From NCBI RefSeq assembly GCF_013407925.2, contig NZ_CP060201.1:1860001-1924000 (forward strand): a stretch of 64,000 nucleotides of DNA, written 5' to 3'. Position 1 is the stretch's first letter. Every line of letters begins with the position of its first letter. The notes beneath the pieces were generated by a model. It saw only the letters and a list, made by a program, of their open reading frames with translations. It did no database searches and was not told where the DNA came from. Shown in pieces: positions 51,587 through 61,620 of this stretch. Made by a program: the position numbers and the translations under genes. This stretch comes from Pseudomonas protegens. Lineage in GTDB: Bacteria > Pseudomonadota > Gammaproteobacteria > Pseudomonadales > Pseudomonadaceae.

Positions 51587-52417
51587 TCATGGCTGCTTGA
51601 ACAATTGATTGATCTGTTGGAACGGCATCGCCCGCTCGGCGAAATCGAAGCGACCGTGATCGCGAATGTCCTCAGCCGCGCGGTAGAACGCCCCATAGGC
51701 CGCGCGAGCCATGGCCGAACCGACGCTGATGCGCTTGACCCCCAGCTCCGCCAGTTGCGTCACGCTCAGGTTGAGGCCGCCGGCCATCAGCACGTTCACC
51801 GGCCGGGGGGCCACGGCCCGCACCACTTGCAGGATATCCTCGGCACTGCGCAACCCCGGTGCGTAGAGCACATCGGCCCCGGCTTCGGCAAAGGCCTGCA
51901 GCCGGCGGATGGTGTCAGGCAGATCGTCGCGACCGTGGAGCAGATTCTCTGCCCGAGCCGTCAGGGTGAAGGGAAATGGCAGGCTGCGGGCTGCGGCCAC
52001 ACAGGCCTCGATACGCTCCACGGCCAGATTGAAGTCATAAATGGGCTGGTCGGCACGTCCACTGGCATCCTCGATCGAACCGCCCACCACGCCACTGGCC
52101 GCCGCCAGCAACAAAGCCTGGGCACAGCCTTCAGGAGTGTCGGAAAAACCGTTTTCCAGGTCCACCGCCACCGGCAGGCTGCTGGCGCCGACAATCCCGC
52201 GGACGTTGTTCAAGGTATCTTCCAGGCTCACCGCGCCCTCGGCATCCGGACGCCCCAGAGAGAAGGCATAGCCCGCGCTGGTGGTGGCCAGCGCCTCGAA
52301 ACCAAGGCCGGCCAGCATCCTCGCGGAACCGGCATCCCAGGGATTGGGAATGACAAAGGCACCGGCACGCTCGTGCAGGGCCTTGAAAGCGTTGGCTCGA
52401 AGGGATTGCGCGTCCAT
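51587..52417 (-). CDS. Isocitrate lyase/PEP mutase-superfamily enzyme
   Basis: A 276-residue TIM-barrel protein of the ICL/PEPM superfamily: VIPNPWDAGSARML at the N-terminus, AVDLENGFSDTPEG, GGSIEDASGRADQPIYD and VNVLMAGG follow in the usual order. The catalytic loop Cys of isocitrate lyase and methylisocitrate lyase (KKCGH) is not found where expected, so it is not an isocitrate lyase in the strict sense; a carbon-carbon lyase or decarboxylase role for a 2-oxo acid is more likely. The ATG 52417 has AGGAG nine bases upstream. It lies in the same direction as the DUF72 gene. Confidence 0.85.
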   Translation of the reverse strand: MDAQSLRANAFKALHERAGAFVIPNPWDAGSARMLAGLGFEALATTSAGYAFSLGRPDAEGAVSLEDTLNNVRGIVGASSLPVAVDLENGFSDTPEGCAQALLLAAASGVVGGSIEDASGRADQPIYDFNLAVERIEACVAAARSLPFPFTLTARAENLLHGRDDLPDTIRRLQAFAEAGADVLYAPGLRSAEDILQVVRAVAPRPVNVLMAGGLNLSVTQLAELGVKRISVGSAMARAAYGAFYRAAEDIRDHGRFDFAERAMPFQQINQLFKQP

Positions 52418-52450
52418 TTGCTCGCTCCTGAAGAAGGCCATGAAGGCGCC

Positions 52451-53308
52451 TCAGAGCAGGCCGAGCTGCTCCGCGGCGGGCTCTCTGTATAACTCAGGCA
52501 ACGCGGGCAAGCCAGGCAAACGTTGCATCAGCCGAGCGTGAAAGCGCCGGGCCAGTTCAGCGGCCAAGCGGTTGTCGGAAGTGTGCAGGAACACATAGGG
52601 CGTGCGCCCTTCCTCGATCCAGGTGGCCACCTTGTCGATCCAGGGCAGCAGAAACGGATCATTGGCCTCCAGCTCCGGATGGCCGATGAAACGCACCTGG
52701 GGAAACTGCGTGAAAGCCGCCGGACGTGGCGGCACCCGGGGCTTTTTCGACTGCGCATGCAGCACCGCCGGAGCACTGGAGGTGCAACTGAACAAGGCCC
52801 GCGGATCCAGGCAGATACGCTCGACACCCCGCTCACGCAACAATCGGTTGAGCATGCGCTCGGCATCGCCCTTGGCAAAGAATTCCGGGTGCCGGACCTC
52901 CACCGCCAGTGGCCGCTGCAGGCCCTCGATAAAACCCGCCAGCTCCGCCAGTCGCTGAGGCGCGAAGCTGGCCGGCAGTTGCAACCACAGGGGCGATACC
53001 CGGTCACCCAGGGGGCTGAGCAATTGAATGAAGCTCTCGGCCGCGCTCAACTGCTGGCGCAGGTCACCGCCGTGACTGATGTCGCCGGGAAACTTGGCGG
53101 TGAAGCGAAAGTGCTCGGGCATGATCTCGGCCCAGCGCTGCACCGTCGTCGGCGCGGGGCGGGCATAGAAGGTGGTGTTGCCTTCGACGGCGTTGAAGAC
53201 CTGCGAATACAGGCCGAGAAAATCATTCGCCCGGGCGTCTTGCGGATACAGGTACTCACGCCAGGCGTTTTCGCTCCAGGAAGGACAACCGAGGAAATAA
53301 GGCAGCAT
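52451..53308 (-). CDS. DUF72 (YecE-like) TIM-barrel protein
   Basis: A 285-residue protein with the DUF72 signature LGCPSWSENAWREYLYP, NAVEGNTTFYARP, FRFTAKFPGDISH, AVEVRHPEFF and YVFLHTSDN, all typical of YecE. The biochemical role of DUF72 is unsettled, and UV-endonuclease-like folds have been compared with it. Its ATG shares one base with the stop of the upstream 100-residue gene (TGATG), so they are coupled. 33 bases separate its stop from the ICL/PEPM-like gene. Confidence 0.88.
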   Translation of the reverse strand: MLPYFLGCPSWSENAWREYLYPQDARANDFLGLYSQVFNAVEGNTTFYARPAPTTVQRWAEIMPEHFRFTAKFPGDISHGGDLRQQLSAAESFIQLLSPLGDRVSPLWLQLPASFAPQRLAELAGFIEGLQRPLAVEVRHPEFFAKGDAERMLNRLLRERGVERICLDPRALFSCTSSAPAVLHAQSKKPRVPPRPAAFTQFPQVRFIGHPELEANDPFLLPWIDKVATWIEEGRTPYVFLHTSDNRLAAELARRFHARLMQRLPGLPALPELYREPAAEQLGLL

Positions 53309-53610
53309 CAGATGTGCAGGTCGAGCCCTACCACTTCCAGATCCCAATCGACAAAGCCGGCGGTGGTCAAGTAGCTGGCCAGGGCATTGGCCACGCTCTT
53401 TTTCATCGCGCGCTGGAAGATCATGTCCTGTGGACGGGCGGGGAGATTACCGGTGCGGGGGGCAGAAGCCTGGGAACGGCTCTGGGGTTCGGACTGGACG
53501 TCGACGGCGTCGGCATCGGCATCATCCAGGGACTCATCTACCAGCACCGGGCCTTTGCGAGGCTTGCGCTTGATGGGGTAGGACTGCGAGGAGATGCCGT
53601 CTATGCGCAT
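53308..53610 (-). CDS. Conserved hypothetical protein, 100 residues
   Basis: Begins MRIDGISSQSYPIKRKPRKGP. It has an acidic, low-complexity stretch (DESLDDADADAVDV) and a folded-looking C-terminus (AMKKSVANALASYLTTAGFVDWDLEVVG). No signal peptide or membrane helix. It is coupled to the DUF72 gene by TGATG. A similar short gene sits between rsmJ and tsaB in P. aeruginosa as I recall, so it is likely a genuine genus gene. I see no homology to a known domain. The 186 bases upstream, up to tsaB, hold nothing I can identify. Confidence 0.7.
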   Translation of the reverse strand: MRIDGISSQSYPIKRKPRKGPVLVDESLDDADADAVDVQSEPQSRSQASAPRTGNLPARPQDMIFQRAMKKSVANALASYLTTAGFVDWDLEVVGLDLHI

Positions 53611-53796
53611 ACTGAAAAGCCCGGGGTCAATGATGGCAATTTAGCGGCACCGCTGCGACTTAGCAAATGCCCGAGTGATAACTAGAACACAGAAAAGCCA
53701 AAAGGTTTAAAACCGGGCAAGAGCGATGCACAAAACCAGACGATTGGCGGCTGCCAGCAGCATAAATCTGAACAACCGCAACCACTTGGACAGCCC

Positions 53797-54471
53797 TCAA
53801 CGGGCTTTGGGCGTGGCCACCTTATCCCGCAGATAGACCGGTTGTGCCTCATCGGCGACGATCGCCTCGCCCCGCTCCCAGGCAAATCTCGCCAAGGTCA
53901 GCAGGTCTTCGGCATGGGGCAGCATGCCCGCGTCCTGAGCGCTGAGCGGCACGGCAATGCGCTCGCCATACCCCCAGCCCGTGCCCGCGCCAAACCAGTC
54001 GCCAGCGGCGTCTTCCGGCAAGGCCGCGACTTCCGGCGGCAATACCGCCTCGGCCCCCACCAGACGCATCTCGCCGGCCGTTTCCCGATAGCAGCCCCAA
54101 TAGACTTCATCCATGCGCGCATCGATGGCCGCGGCCACCTGGGTCGCACCGTGCTCACGCAACGCGCGCTGGGCCAGCACCGCCAGGTTGGACACCGGCA
54201 GCACCGGACGCTCCAGGGCGAAGGCCAGCCCCTGCACCACGCCAATGGCGATCCGCACGCCGGTGAAGGCGCCCGGGCCACGGCCAAAGGCGATGGCATC
54301 CACCGCCTGCAGGGTGGTACCGGCATTGGCCAGCAGTTCCTTGATCATCGGCAACAGCTTCTGCGCATGCAGGCGCGGGATCACCTCGTAATGACTCGTG
54401 ACCTTGCCGTCATGCAGCAAAGCAACGGAGCAAGCTTCAGTCGCGGTGTCCAGGGCCAGCAAGGTGCTCAT
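53797..54471 (-). CDS. tsaB: TsaB, tRNA t6A biosynthesis protein
   Basis: Dimer partner of TsaD in the complex that forms threonylcarbamoyl-adenosine at A37 of ANN-decoding tRNAs. The 224-residue product starts MSTLLALDTATEACSVALL and has the ASKHA-type fold; GRGPGAFTGVRIAIGVVQGLA is the family signature. TcdA at 33631 uses the t6A this system makes, linking two ends of the window. A 19-residue upstream in-frame extension lacks support. It lies downstream of adk, past a terminator-like hairpin. Confidence 0.95.
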   Translation of the reverse strand: MSTLLALDTATEACSVALLHDGKVTSHYEVIPRLHAQKLLPMIKELLANAGTTLQAVDAIAFGRGPGAFTGVRIAIGVVQGLAFALERPVLPVSNLAVLAQRALREHGATQVAAAIDARMDEVYWGCYRETAGEMRLVGAEAVLPPEVAALPEDAAGDWFGAGTGWGYGERIAVPLSAQDAGMLPHAEDLLTLARFAWERGEAIVADEAQPVYLRDKVATPKAR

Positions 54472-54515
54472 TCGGGGTTCCATCGGCATTGAAAAAAGTG
54501 ACGCATTATAAACAG

Positions 54516-54539
54516 CAACGGCCCGCAAGCGGGCCGTTG
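54516..54539 (-). terminator. Rho-independent terminator after adk
   Basis: Perfect CAACGGCCCGC/GCGGGCCGTTG stem, 22 bases past the adk stop on the minus strand, followed by CTGTTTATAA. The downstream tract is short, but position and stem support adk termination before tsaB. Confidence 0.75.
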
Positions 54540-54561
54540 AACGATCAAACGATCAGGCAAT

Positions 54562-55308
<747 letters not shown>

Positions 55309-55498
55309 TCAAGATACACAGCCGACACAGCCCGCACAAGCAGTCGAAAGTCGGAGGAACCCGGCCTTTTTGTGCCACTTTGGCCGGGTAGAACAAGTCG
55401 CAACCCCATAACAAAGTGTCGCCAGATGAATCTGAGCGACACCTTGGGTTTGTCCTGATCGGGGCTGCGCCAGAGCAGGCAAACAGCCCCCTGCCGCC

Positions 55499-58129
55499 TC
55501 AGCCGGTATTGCGCAAACCGGCGGCGATACCGGCCACGGAGACCAGCAACGCCTGTTCCACGGGGCTTCCCTGCGGCGCCTCCTGCTTGCGCGAGCGCGC
55601 CAGCAGCTCCGCCTGCAGCAGGTGCAGCGGATCCAGGTAGGTATTGCGCAGGCGGATGAACTCCAGGGTATCGGGGCTGTGGGCCAGCAATTGCGACTGT
55701 CCGGTCAACCCCAGGACCACCGCGCAGGCCTGCGACAATAGGTCGCGTAAATGCGCCCCCAATGGCAGCAGTTCCGCCTCCACCAGGCGCTCGTCATAGG
55801 AGCGGGCAATGTCCGCATCGGCCTTGGCCAGCACCATTTCCAGCATATCGATGCGGGTGCGGAAGAACGGCCATCGCTCGCGCATCTGCCCCAGCAACTC
55901 ACCCTCGCCCCGGGCCAGCGCCTTGCTCAAGGCGGCCTCCCAGCCGAGCCACGCCGGCAGCATCAGGCGGGTCTGGGTCCAGCCGAAGATCCACGGGATC
56001 GCCCGCAGGCTTTCAATCCCACCCGCCCGGCGCTTGGCCGGTCGACTGCCCAGGGGCAGGCGGCCCAACTCCTGCTCCGGGGTGGACTGGCGGAAGTACT
56101 CGACGAATTGCGGATTGTCCCGCACCACCGCGCGATAGGCCTGGACCCCATCGCTGGCCAGCTCGTCCATCAGGTGACGCCAGGCCGGCTCCGGTGGTGG
56201 TGGTGGCAGCAGGGTCGCCTCCAGCACCGCTGCCAGGTAGAGGTTGAGGTTCTGCTCGGCGATGTCCGGCAGGCCGAATTTGAAACGGATCATTTCCCCC
56301 TGCTCGGTGGTGCGGAAGCGCCCCGCCACCGAACCCGGCGGCTGCGACAGGATCGCCGCGTGGGCCGGACCGCCGCCGCGCCCCACCGTACCGCCGCGAC
56401 CGTGGAACAGCAGCAGTTCCACCTGTTGTTCACGGCAGATATCCACCAGCCGCTCCTGCGCCCGATACTGCGCCCAGGCGGCAGCGGTGGTCCCGGCATC
56501 CTTGGCCGAATCCGAGTAGCCGATCATCACCTCCTGAGGCCCCTGCAGCCGCGAGCGATAGCCCGGTAGGTGCAGCAGCGTCTCCATCACCGGGCCGGCG
56601 TTGTCCAGGTCCGCCAGGGTTTCGAACAGCGGCACCACGCGCATCGGCCGCAGCACCCCGGACTCCTTGAGCAGCAATTGCACCGCCAGCACATCGGAGG
56701 CCGCTCCGGCCATGGAAATCACGTAGGACCCCAGGGACGCCGCCGGCGCCTGGGCGATCTCGCGACAGGTGGCGAGCACTTCGGCAGTGTCCGCCGATGG
56801 CTTGAAGTAGCCCGGCAACAACGGCCGCCGACTGGCCAGTTCGCGATTGAGGAACGTGATGCGGTCCTCTTCGCTCCAGTCGGCATAGCGACCCAGGCCC
56901 AGGTAATCGGTGATCTCGGTCATGGCCGAGGTATGCCGACTGGAGTCCTGACGCACATCCAGGCGCACCAGGAACAGGCCGAACGTCACCGCCCGGCGCA
57001 AACAGTCAAGCAACGGACCGTCGGCAATCACGCCCATGCCGCATTCGTGCAGCGACTGGTAGCACAGCTGCAAGGGCTCCAGCAGATCGCGATTGTTCTG
57101 CAACACCTCGGGCCCGGCCGGCACCGCCGCGCCCAGCGCCGCCTGGGCCCAGTTGCGGGTGGCCCGCAGGCGCTCGCGCAGTTGCTTGAGCAGCGCGCGA
57201 TAGGGCTCGGCACTGTCCCCGGCCTTGGCCAGCAGGGCCGGGCTGGCCTGCTGCATGGACAACTCGGCGGCCAGGTGATCGACGTCACGCAGATACAGAT
57301 CGGCGGCCATCCAGCGCGCCAGCAGCAACACTTCGCGGGTCACGCTGGCGGTGACATTGGGGTTGCCGTCGCGGTCGCCGCCCATCCACGAAGCGAAACG
57401 GATCGGCGCCGACTCCAGGGGCAAACGCAGGCCGGTGGCTTCAAACAGCGCCTTGTCGGCCTTGCGCAGGTAATTGGGGATCGCTTGCCACAGCGAATGC
57501 TCGATCACCGCAAAGCCCCACTTGGCCTCATCCACCGGGGTCGGCCGGGTACGGCGAATTTCCTCGGTGTGCCAGGCTTCGGCGATCAGTCGTTGCAGGC
57601 GTTCCTGGATCTGCCCGCGCTCGGCGCTGGTCAGATCGCGATGGTCCTGGGCCGCCAACTGCGCGGCAATCGCATCGTATTTCTGGATCAGGGTGCGGCG
57701 CGCCACTTCGGTAGGGTGGGCGGTGAGCACCAGCTCGATCTCCAGACGCGCCAACTGCCGGGCCAGGGCGTCGGCGGAGTGCCCCTCGGCCCGCAACCGC
57801 GCCAGCAGCTCCGGCAGCACCCGGGCTTCGAAGGGCGCCGGTTGCGACTCGTCGCGGCGGTGAATCAACTGATACTGCTCGGCGATGTTCGCCAGGTTGA
57901 GGAACTGGTTGAAGGCCCGCGCCACCGGCAGCAATTCGTCTTCGCTCAGCGAGTCGAGACTGGCACTCAATTCGGCCCCGGGCGAGCCCCGGCGATCGGC
58001 CTTGGCGCCCTTGCGGATCTGCTCGATCTTGTCGAGGAAAGCCTCCCCGTACTGATCACGGATGGTATTGCCCAACAGTTCGCCCAAGAGGTGAACGTCT
58101 TCGCGCAAGCGCGCATCAATATCGGTCAT
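55499..58129 (-). CDS. ppc: Phosphoenolpyruvate carboxylase
   Basis: Anaplerotic carboxylation of PEP to oxaloacetate. The 876-residue product has the two signatures LTAHPTE (catalytic His138) and [14 protein letters not shown], and the [16 protein letters not shown] motif, with the C-terminal RNTG end that binds allosteric aspartate in this family. The ATG 58129 gives [11 protein letters not shown]; a TTG eight codons upstream is less likely. The 289-base gap to adk contains no recognised gene. Confidence 0.98.
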   Translation of the reverse strand: MTDIDARLREDVHLLGELLGNTIRDQYGEAFLDKIEQIRKGAKADRRGSPGAELSASLDSLSEDELLPVARAFNQFLNLANIAEQYQLIHRRDESQPAPFEARVLPELLARLRAEGHSADALARQLARLEIELVLTAHPTEVARRTLIQKYDAIAAQLAAQDHRDLTSAERGQIQERLQRLIAEAWHTEEIRRTRPTPVDEAKWGFAVIEHSLWQAIPNYLRKADKALFEATGLRLPLESAPIRFASWMGGDRDGNPNVTASVTREVLLLARWMAADLYLRDVDHLAAELSMQQASPALLAKAGDSAEPYRALLKQLRERLRATRNWAQAALGAAVPAGPEVLQNNRDLLEPLQLCYQSLHECGMGVIADGPLLDCLRRAVTFGLFLVRLDVRQDSSRHTSAMTEITDYLGLGRYADWSEEDRITFLNRELASRRPLLPGYFKPSADTAEVLATCREIAQAPAASLGSYVISMAGAASDVLAVQLLLKESGVLRPMRVVPLFETLADLDNAGPVMETLLHLPGYRSRLQGPQEVMIGYSDSAKDAGTTAAAWAQYRAQERLVDICREQQVELLLFHGRGGTVGRGGGPAHAAILSQPPGSVAGRFRTTEQGEMIRFKFGLPDIAEQNLNLYLAAVLEATLLPPPPPEPAWRHLMDELASDGVQAYRAVVRDNPQFVEYFRQSTPEQELGRLPLGSRPAKRRAGGIESLRAIPWIFGWTQTRLMLPAWLGWEAALSKALARGEGELLGQMRERWPFFRTRIDMLEMVLAKADADIARSYDERLVEAELLPLGAHLRDLLSQACAVVLGLTGQSQLLAHSPDTLEFIRLRNTYLDPLHLLQAELLARSRKQEAPQGSPVEQALLVSVAGIAAGLRNTG

Positions 58130-58333
58130 CGAGGTGTTCTCCAGCAGACTCAAGGCGGCACGGAAGGCTCAAGAGTGCCGCCTGCACGCCTGCCTTAGCA
58201 AGCCTGCGAGCTGATCCCGGGCAACCCTGGCCGCAGGGGCTAATCTCAAGGGTAGGCCGCACAAGGGCCACGCACCGGCCCCGGCCGGTCACTCAACCCA
58301 ACCTGCCACGAGCAGGCGTTCATCGAGGTCAGC

Positions 58334-58678
58334 ATGAAAATCCGTGAACTCGCACAACACTGGGAAGAAAACGCCAAGGGGCGCCTGAGCAAGACCGCCT
58401 ACCGGATTCACCTGGACGTGGAAGCCGCCGCGCGCCTGGCCGCCCTCTCCGAGATGTACCCCAAACGCCAGACCGAGGAATTGCTCGGCGAACTGATCGG
58501 CGCCGCCCTGGAAGAGCTGGAGGCGAGCTTTCCCTACATCCAGGGCCAGCACGTCGTGGCCACCGATGAAGAGGGCGATCCGCTGTACGAAGATATCGGT
58601 CCGACACCGCGCTTTCTGGCCCTTTCACGCCAGCATCTGCAGCTCATGGCCAGCCCGTCCGACAAGCCGAAGCACTGA
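58334..58678 (+). CDS. Conserved hypothetical protein, 114 residues
   Basis: MKIRELAQHWEENAKGRLSKTAYRIHLDVEAAARL... helix-rich and acidic in the middle (AALEELEASF). No signal peptide or membrane helix. The N-terminal MKIRELAQHWE and YRIHLDVEAAARLAALSEMYP resemble a small DNA- or RNA-binding-like helical fold but I recognise no domain. Some Pseudomonas genomes label such a gene next to ppc as a pilin or type 1 pilus component, which I cannot support. It is divergent from ppc and followed by a hairpin. Confidence 0.75.
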   Translation: MKIRELAQHWEENAKGRLSKTAYRIHLDVEAAARLAALSEMYPKRQTEELLGELIGAALEELEASFPYIQGQHVVATDEEGDPLYEDIGPTPRFLALSRQHLQLMASPSDKPKH

Positions 58679-58716
58679 GTCGGCGCCTTCTCCAAAGCCT
58701 GTTGAACGTCATCCTC

Positions 58717-58738
58717 CCCGGCCCTGAACAGGGCCGGG
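58717..58738 (+). other. Hairpin after the 114-residue gene
   Basis: CCCGGCCCTG/CAGGGCCGGG nine-to-ten-bp stem, 39 bases past the stop. It has no T tract and lies in the 285-base gap before the lipoprotein pair. Possible transcript end, but weak. Confidence 0.45.
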
Positions 58739-58963
58739 CATACCCCGCTGCACGGCAAAAGTTCCCGATTTAGAGCCTTGTCCGAGCCGTCAGTTTTTTT
58801 CCGGCCAATCGCCATCTTTCTCTGAACTATTCAAAAAAGCCTCGGGTCACACCCAGTAGCCATCACTGGAACGGCCGTTTCAAATTTTGCCATCAGCGCC
58901 CGTCACTTAAGCGTCACGGCGCCAGGACCGGGATGGATATTGATGTTTTTCAGGAGTTACCCA

Positions 58964-59377
58964 ATGGAGTTGAAGACCATGAAGATCAGCACTGCCAAAT
59001 CCTCGTTCACCTCTCTGCGCGGGCTGAAGCTGGCCGCGCTGGCCCTCGGTAGCAGCATGGTACTGGCCGGTTGTGCCGGTAACCCGCCTTCCGAGCAGTA
59101 CGCGGTCACGCAATCTGCGGTCAATAGCGCAGTGAGCGCAGGCGGCACCGAGTTCGCCGCCGTGGAAATGAAGTCGGCCCAGGACAAGCTCAAGCAAGCC
59201 GAGATCGCCATGCACGACAAGAAGTACGACGAAGCCCGTCGCCTGGCCGAACAAGCCGAGTGGGACGCCCGTGTCGCCGAGCGCAAGGCCCAGGCCGCCA
59301 AGGCCGAACAGGCGCTGAAAGACTCGCAGAAAGGCGTTCAGGAACTGCGTCAGGAAGGTATGCGCAGCGTGCAGTAA
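58964..59377 (+). CDS. DUF4398 outer-membrane lipoprotein
   Basis: A 137-residue lipoprotein: long signal with LAGC (Cys37) and Ala-Gly at +2/+3, so outer-membrane sorting is likely. The mature part has MKSAQDKLKQAEIAMHDKKYDEARRLAEQAEWDARVAERKAQAAKAEQALKD, a DUF4398-like coiled-coil helix. ATG at 58964 has AGGAG eight bases upstream. A nested ATG at 58979 would shorten the signal. It precedes the OmpA-like lptF by 50 bases, and the pair is conserved in pseudomonads as I recall, implying joint outer-membrane function. Confidence 0.88.
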   Translation: MELKTMKISTAKSSFTSLRGLKLAALALGSSMVLAGCAGNPPSEQYAVTQSAVNSAVSAGGTEFAAVEMKSAQDKLKQAEIAMHDKKYDEARRLAEQAEWDARVAERKAQAAKAEQALKDSQKGVQELRQEGMRSVQ

Positions 59378-59427
59378 GCCGCCGCCGATTCCCACGTACT
59401 CGTATTTGATTGAAAGGACGAACCATT

Positions 59428-60216
59428 ATGCGCAAACAACTGATGATCCCTGCCCTGTTGGCCATGAGCGTAGCCCTGGCGGCCTGCTCCACCCCGCCCA
59501 ACGCCAACCTGGAAAACGCCCGGACCAACTTCTCCGGCCTGCAAGCCAACCCGCAGGCGAGCAAAGTCGCGGCCCTGGAAACCAAGGACGCCGCCGACTG
59601 GATGGACAAGGCCGACAAGGCCTACTTGAACAAGGAAGACGAGAAGAAGGTCGACCAACTGGCCTACCTGACCAACCAGCGGGTTGAAGTGGCCAAGGAA
59701 ACCATCGCCCTGCGCACCGCCGAAGCCAAGCTCAAGGACGCCGGCGACCAGCGCGCCCGCGCGATCCTCGAAGCCCGTGACGCGCAGATCAAGCAGCTGC
59801 AGGACAGCCTCAACGCCAAGCAGACCGATCGCGGCACCCTGGTGACCTTTGGTGACGTGCTGTTCGCCACCAACAAGTCCGACCTGAAGTCCAGCGGCCT
59901 GGTGAACATCAACAAGCTGGCGCAATTTCTCCAGCAGAACCCGGACCGCAAGGTGATCGTCGAAGGCTACACCGACAGCACCGGCAGCGATTCCTACAAC
60001 CAGTCCCTGTCCGAGCGCCGTGCCGGCTCGGTACAGATGGCCCTGATCCGCATGGGCGTCGACCCATCGCGCATCGTCAGCCAGGGGTATGGCAAGGAAT
60101 ATCCGGTGGCCGATAACGGCAGCGTGTCCGGTCGCGCCATGAACCGTCGGGTGGAAGTGACCATTTCCAACGACAACCAGCCGGTGGCGCCACGTTCGGC
60201 CATCAGCCGCAACTGA
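59428..60216 (+). CDS. lptF: OmpA-family lipoprotein LptF-like
   Basis: A 262-residue lipoprotein with lipobox LAAC (Cys20), then a helical stretch (AKLKDAGDQRARAILEARDAQIKQLQDSL, coiled-coil-like) and an OmpA C-terminal peptidoglycan-binding domain: FGDVLFATNKSDL, VIVEGYTDSTGSDSYNQSLSERR and the closing RVEVTI. In P. aeruginosa LptF is AlgU-controlled and supports resistance to hypochlorite and survival in harsh conditions; the same role is inferred. GAAAGGACG precedes the ATG. A strong terminator follows. Confidence 0.9.
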   Translation: MRKQLMIPALLAMSVALAACSTPPNANLENARTNFSGLQANPQASKVAALETKDAADWMDKADKAYLNKEDEKKVDQLAYLTNQRVEVAKETIALRTAEAKLKDAGDQRARAILEARDAQIKQLQDSLNAKQTDRGTLVTFGDVLFATNKSDLKSSGLVNINKLAQFLQQNPDRKVIVEGYTDSTGSDSYNQSLSERRAGSVQMALIRMGVDPSRIVSQGYGKEYPVADNGSVSGRAMNRRVEVTISNDNQPVAPRSAISRN

Positions 60217-60250
60217 TGTCGCCCCTGCCTTATATAGGCAGGTGAAACGC

Positions 60251-60285
60251 AACGCCGCCGACCTCTTCAGGTCGGCGGCGTTTTT
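60251..60285 (+). terminator. Rho-independent terminator after lptF
   Basis: Long stem AACGCCGCCGACC/GGTCGGCGGCGTT with a short loop, followed by T5, 35 bases past the lptF stop. Classic form; one of the best intrinsic terminators in the window. Confidence 0.95.
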
Positions 60286-60328
60286 GTGTGCGGTTATCCC
60301 TTGAGCAGCCGGCTTGCCGGCGAGCCGA

Positions 60329-60655
60329 TCACTGCTGCAGTTGCGGAGTCTCCTGGCCCATGCAGCGCACGGCCTGCTTCTTCTTGTTCACCAGGACCCC
60401 GGTCAGGCCCTTCTGCTGGGTGTCGAACAGCACCAGCACGCCATCGATGCACTGGGCCACTTCATCGGCCGGTTGCAGGGAGATCTTGTAGTCCTCGCCC
60501 GGCACGGTCTTGAGCATGGTGAAGTCGCTGAGCAGCAGCGCGTCTTCCGGTTTGGCGAAGTGCAGATAGCCGTAGTACCACAGGCTGCCCACGGTAACGA
60601 TGATGCTGCAGATACCGGTGATGATCATTGGAATGGCGTTGCGTTCTTCACTCAT
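60329..60655 (-). CDS. Single-pass membrane protein, 108 residues, function unknown
   Basis: Begins MSEERNAIPMIITGICSIIVTVGSLWYYGYLHF: one hydrophobic helix at about residues 8-26, with a periplasmic or cytoplasmic tail of 80 residues. The tail contains two cysteines (AQCIDGVLVLFDTQQKG and AVRCMGQETPQ). Its start overlaps the stop of the upstream alpha/beta-hydrolase gene (ATGA), so they form a coupled pair. I recognise no domain. A degenerate REP half-copy (GCCGGCTTGCCGGCGAGCC) lies just after the stop at about 60309-60328. Confidence 0.75.
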   Translation of the reverse strand: MSEERNAIPMIITGICSIIVTVGSLWYYGYLHFAKPEDALLLSDFTMLKTVPGEDYKISLQPADEVAQCIDGVLVLFDTQQKGLTGVLVNKKKQAVRCMGQETPQLQQ

Positions 60656-61569
60656 TGCGGACTCTCTGGAGGTTCAACGGCTGAATTCGGGGGCGTCGGG
60701 TAATTGGGGATTTCCCCCAGGCGACGCAACCCGTCGAAATGCTGCGGATCATCGAGGTAGCGCAGCATCACGCTGCGCCAGGTCGGATCGGCAAAGGTTT
60801 GCACATGGCCGCCGCGGGTCAGTTGCAGGACCCTGGGCGGGGGCGCAGCTTGATACACGCGGATGCCATTGGAAAGGGGCACGATCGGATCGTCGATGCT
60901 GTGGTAGATGAGTTTCGGCACCCCGGTCAGGCGCGGCAGCGAGTTGATCGCGCTGTCGGCGTCCGGCACCAGCCACGACAGCGGCACCTGCAGCGGCCAG
61001 GTCAGCCAGGAGGTGCTCAGGGCATAACGCCCGACATCGCGATAACTGGCCGGCACGCCATCGAGGACGATGGCCTTGAGCCGGGCCTGACGCTCGGGGT
61101 GCTCCACCAGATAGTGAATGGCCAGGGCGCCACCCAGGCTTTGTCCGAGCACGATCAAGGGTTTGCCCTGCACCTCAGGCGCCTGGTCCAGCCACTTGAA
61201 CGCGGCATCGACGTCCTGGTAGATCGCCGGCAGGCTCGGCGCCCCTTCGGACAGGCCATAACCGCGATAGTCCAGCAGCAGCACCTGATAGCCCTGCTCC
61301 GGCAGCCACCAACTGCCCCCCAGGTGCCAGGCCAGGTTGCCGCCGTTGCCATGCAGGTGCAGCACCGTGCCCTTGACCGCCACTCCCGGCTTGGCCGGCA
61401 GCCACCAGCCATGCAGCTTGAGGCCATCGGCGCTGGTCAGGGTCACGTCACGGTATTCAAGCTTGGCCCGTTCGGGAGTGAAGGGCAGCCCGGGTTCGGG
61501 ATAGAACAGCAGCGAGCTGCAGCCATTGAGGCACAGCAACAGGGTCAGCGCGGCCAGGATGCGCATCAT
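60652..61569 (-). CDS. Lipoprotein-type alpha/beta hydrolase
   Basis: A 305-residue protein with signal MMRILAALTLLLCLNGC (lipobox LNGC, Cys17), so a lipid-anchored envelope enzyme. The domain resembles DUF1749/serine-aminopeptidase-like hydrolases (YfhR/BEM46 type): HGNGGNLAW oxyanion region, nucleophile Ser144 in LGQSLGGALA, SIDDPIVPLSNG with the acid, and GGHVQTF with the His. Substrate unknown. It is coupled to the 108-residue membrane protein and lies 51 bases after the DUF1704 gene on the same strand. Confidence 0.85.
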   Translation of the reverse strand: MMRILAALTLLLCLNGCSSLLFYPEPGLPFTPERAKLEYRDVTLTSADGLKLHGWWLPAKPGVAVKGTVLHLHGNGGNLAWHLGGSWWLPEQGYQVLLLDYRGYGLSEGAPSLPAIYQDVDAAFKWLDQAPEVQGKPLIVLGQSLGGALAIHYLVEHPERQARLKAIVLDGVPASYRDVGRYALSTSWLTWPLQVPLSWLVPDADSAINSLPRLTGVPKLIYHSIDDPIVPLSNGIRVYQAAPPPRVLQLTRGGHVQTFADPTWRSVMLRYLDDPQHFDGLRRLGEIPNYPTPPNSAVEPPESPQ

Positions 61570-61620
61570 CGGCCACTCCGTGCAGCTATCAATACGTCCA
61601 TGTGTGCCCCCCGGAACGAT

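Noticed and set aside
51587..52417. Isocitrate lyase or methylisocitrate lyase assignment
   Set aside because: The barrel motifs fit the superfamily, but the KKCGH catalytic-loop cysteine is not found in the expected region.
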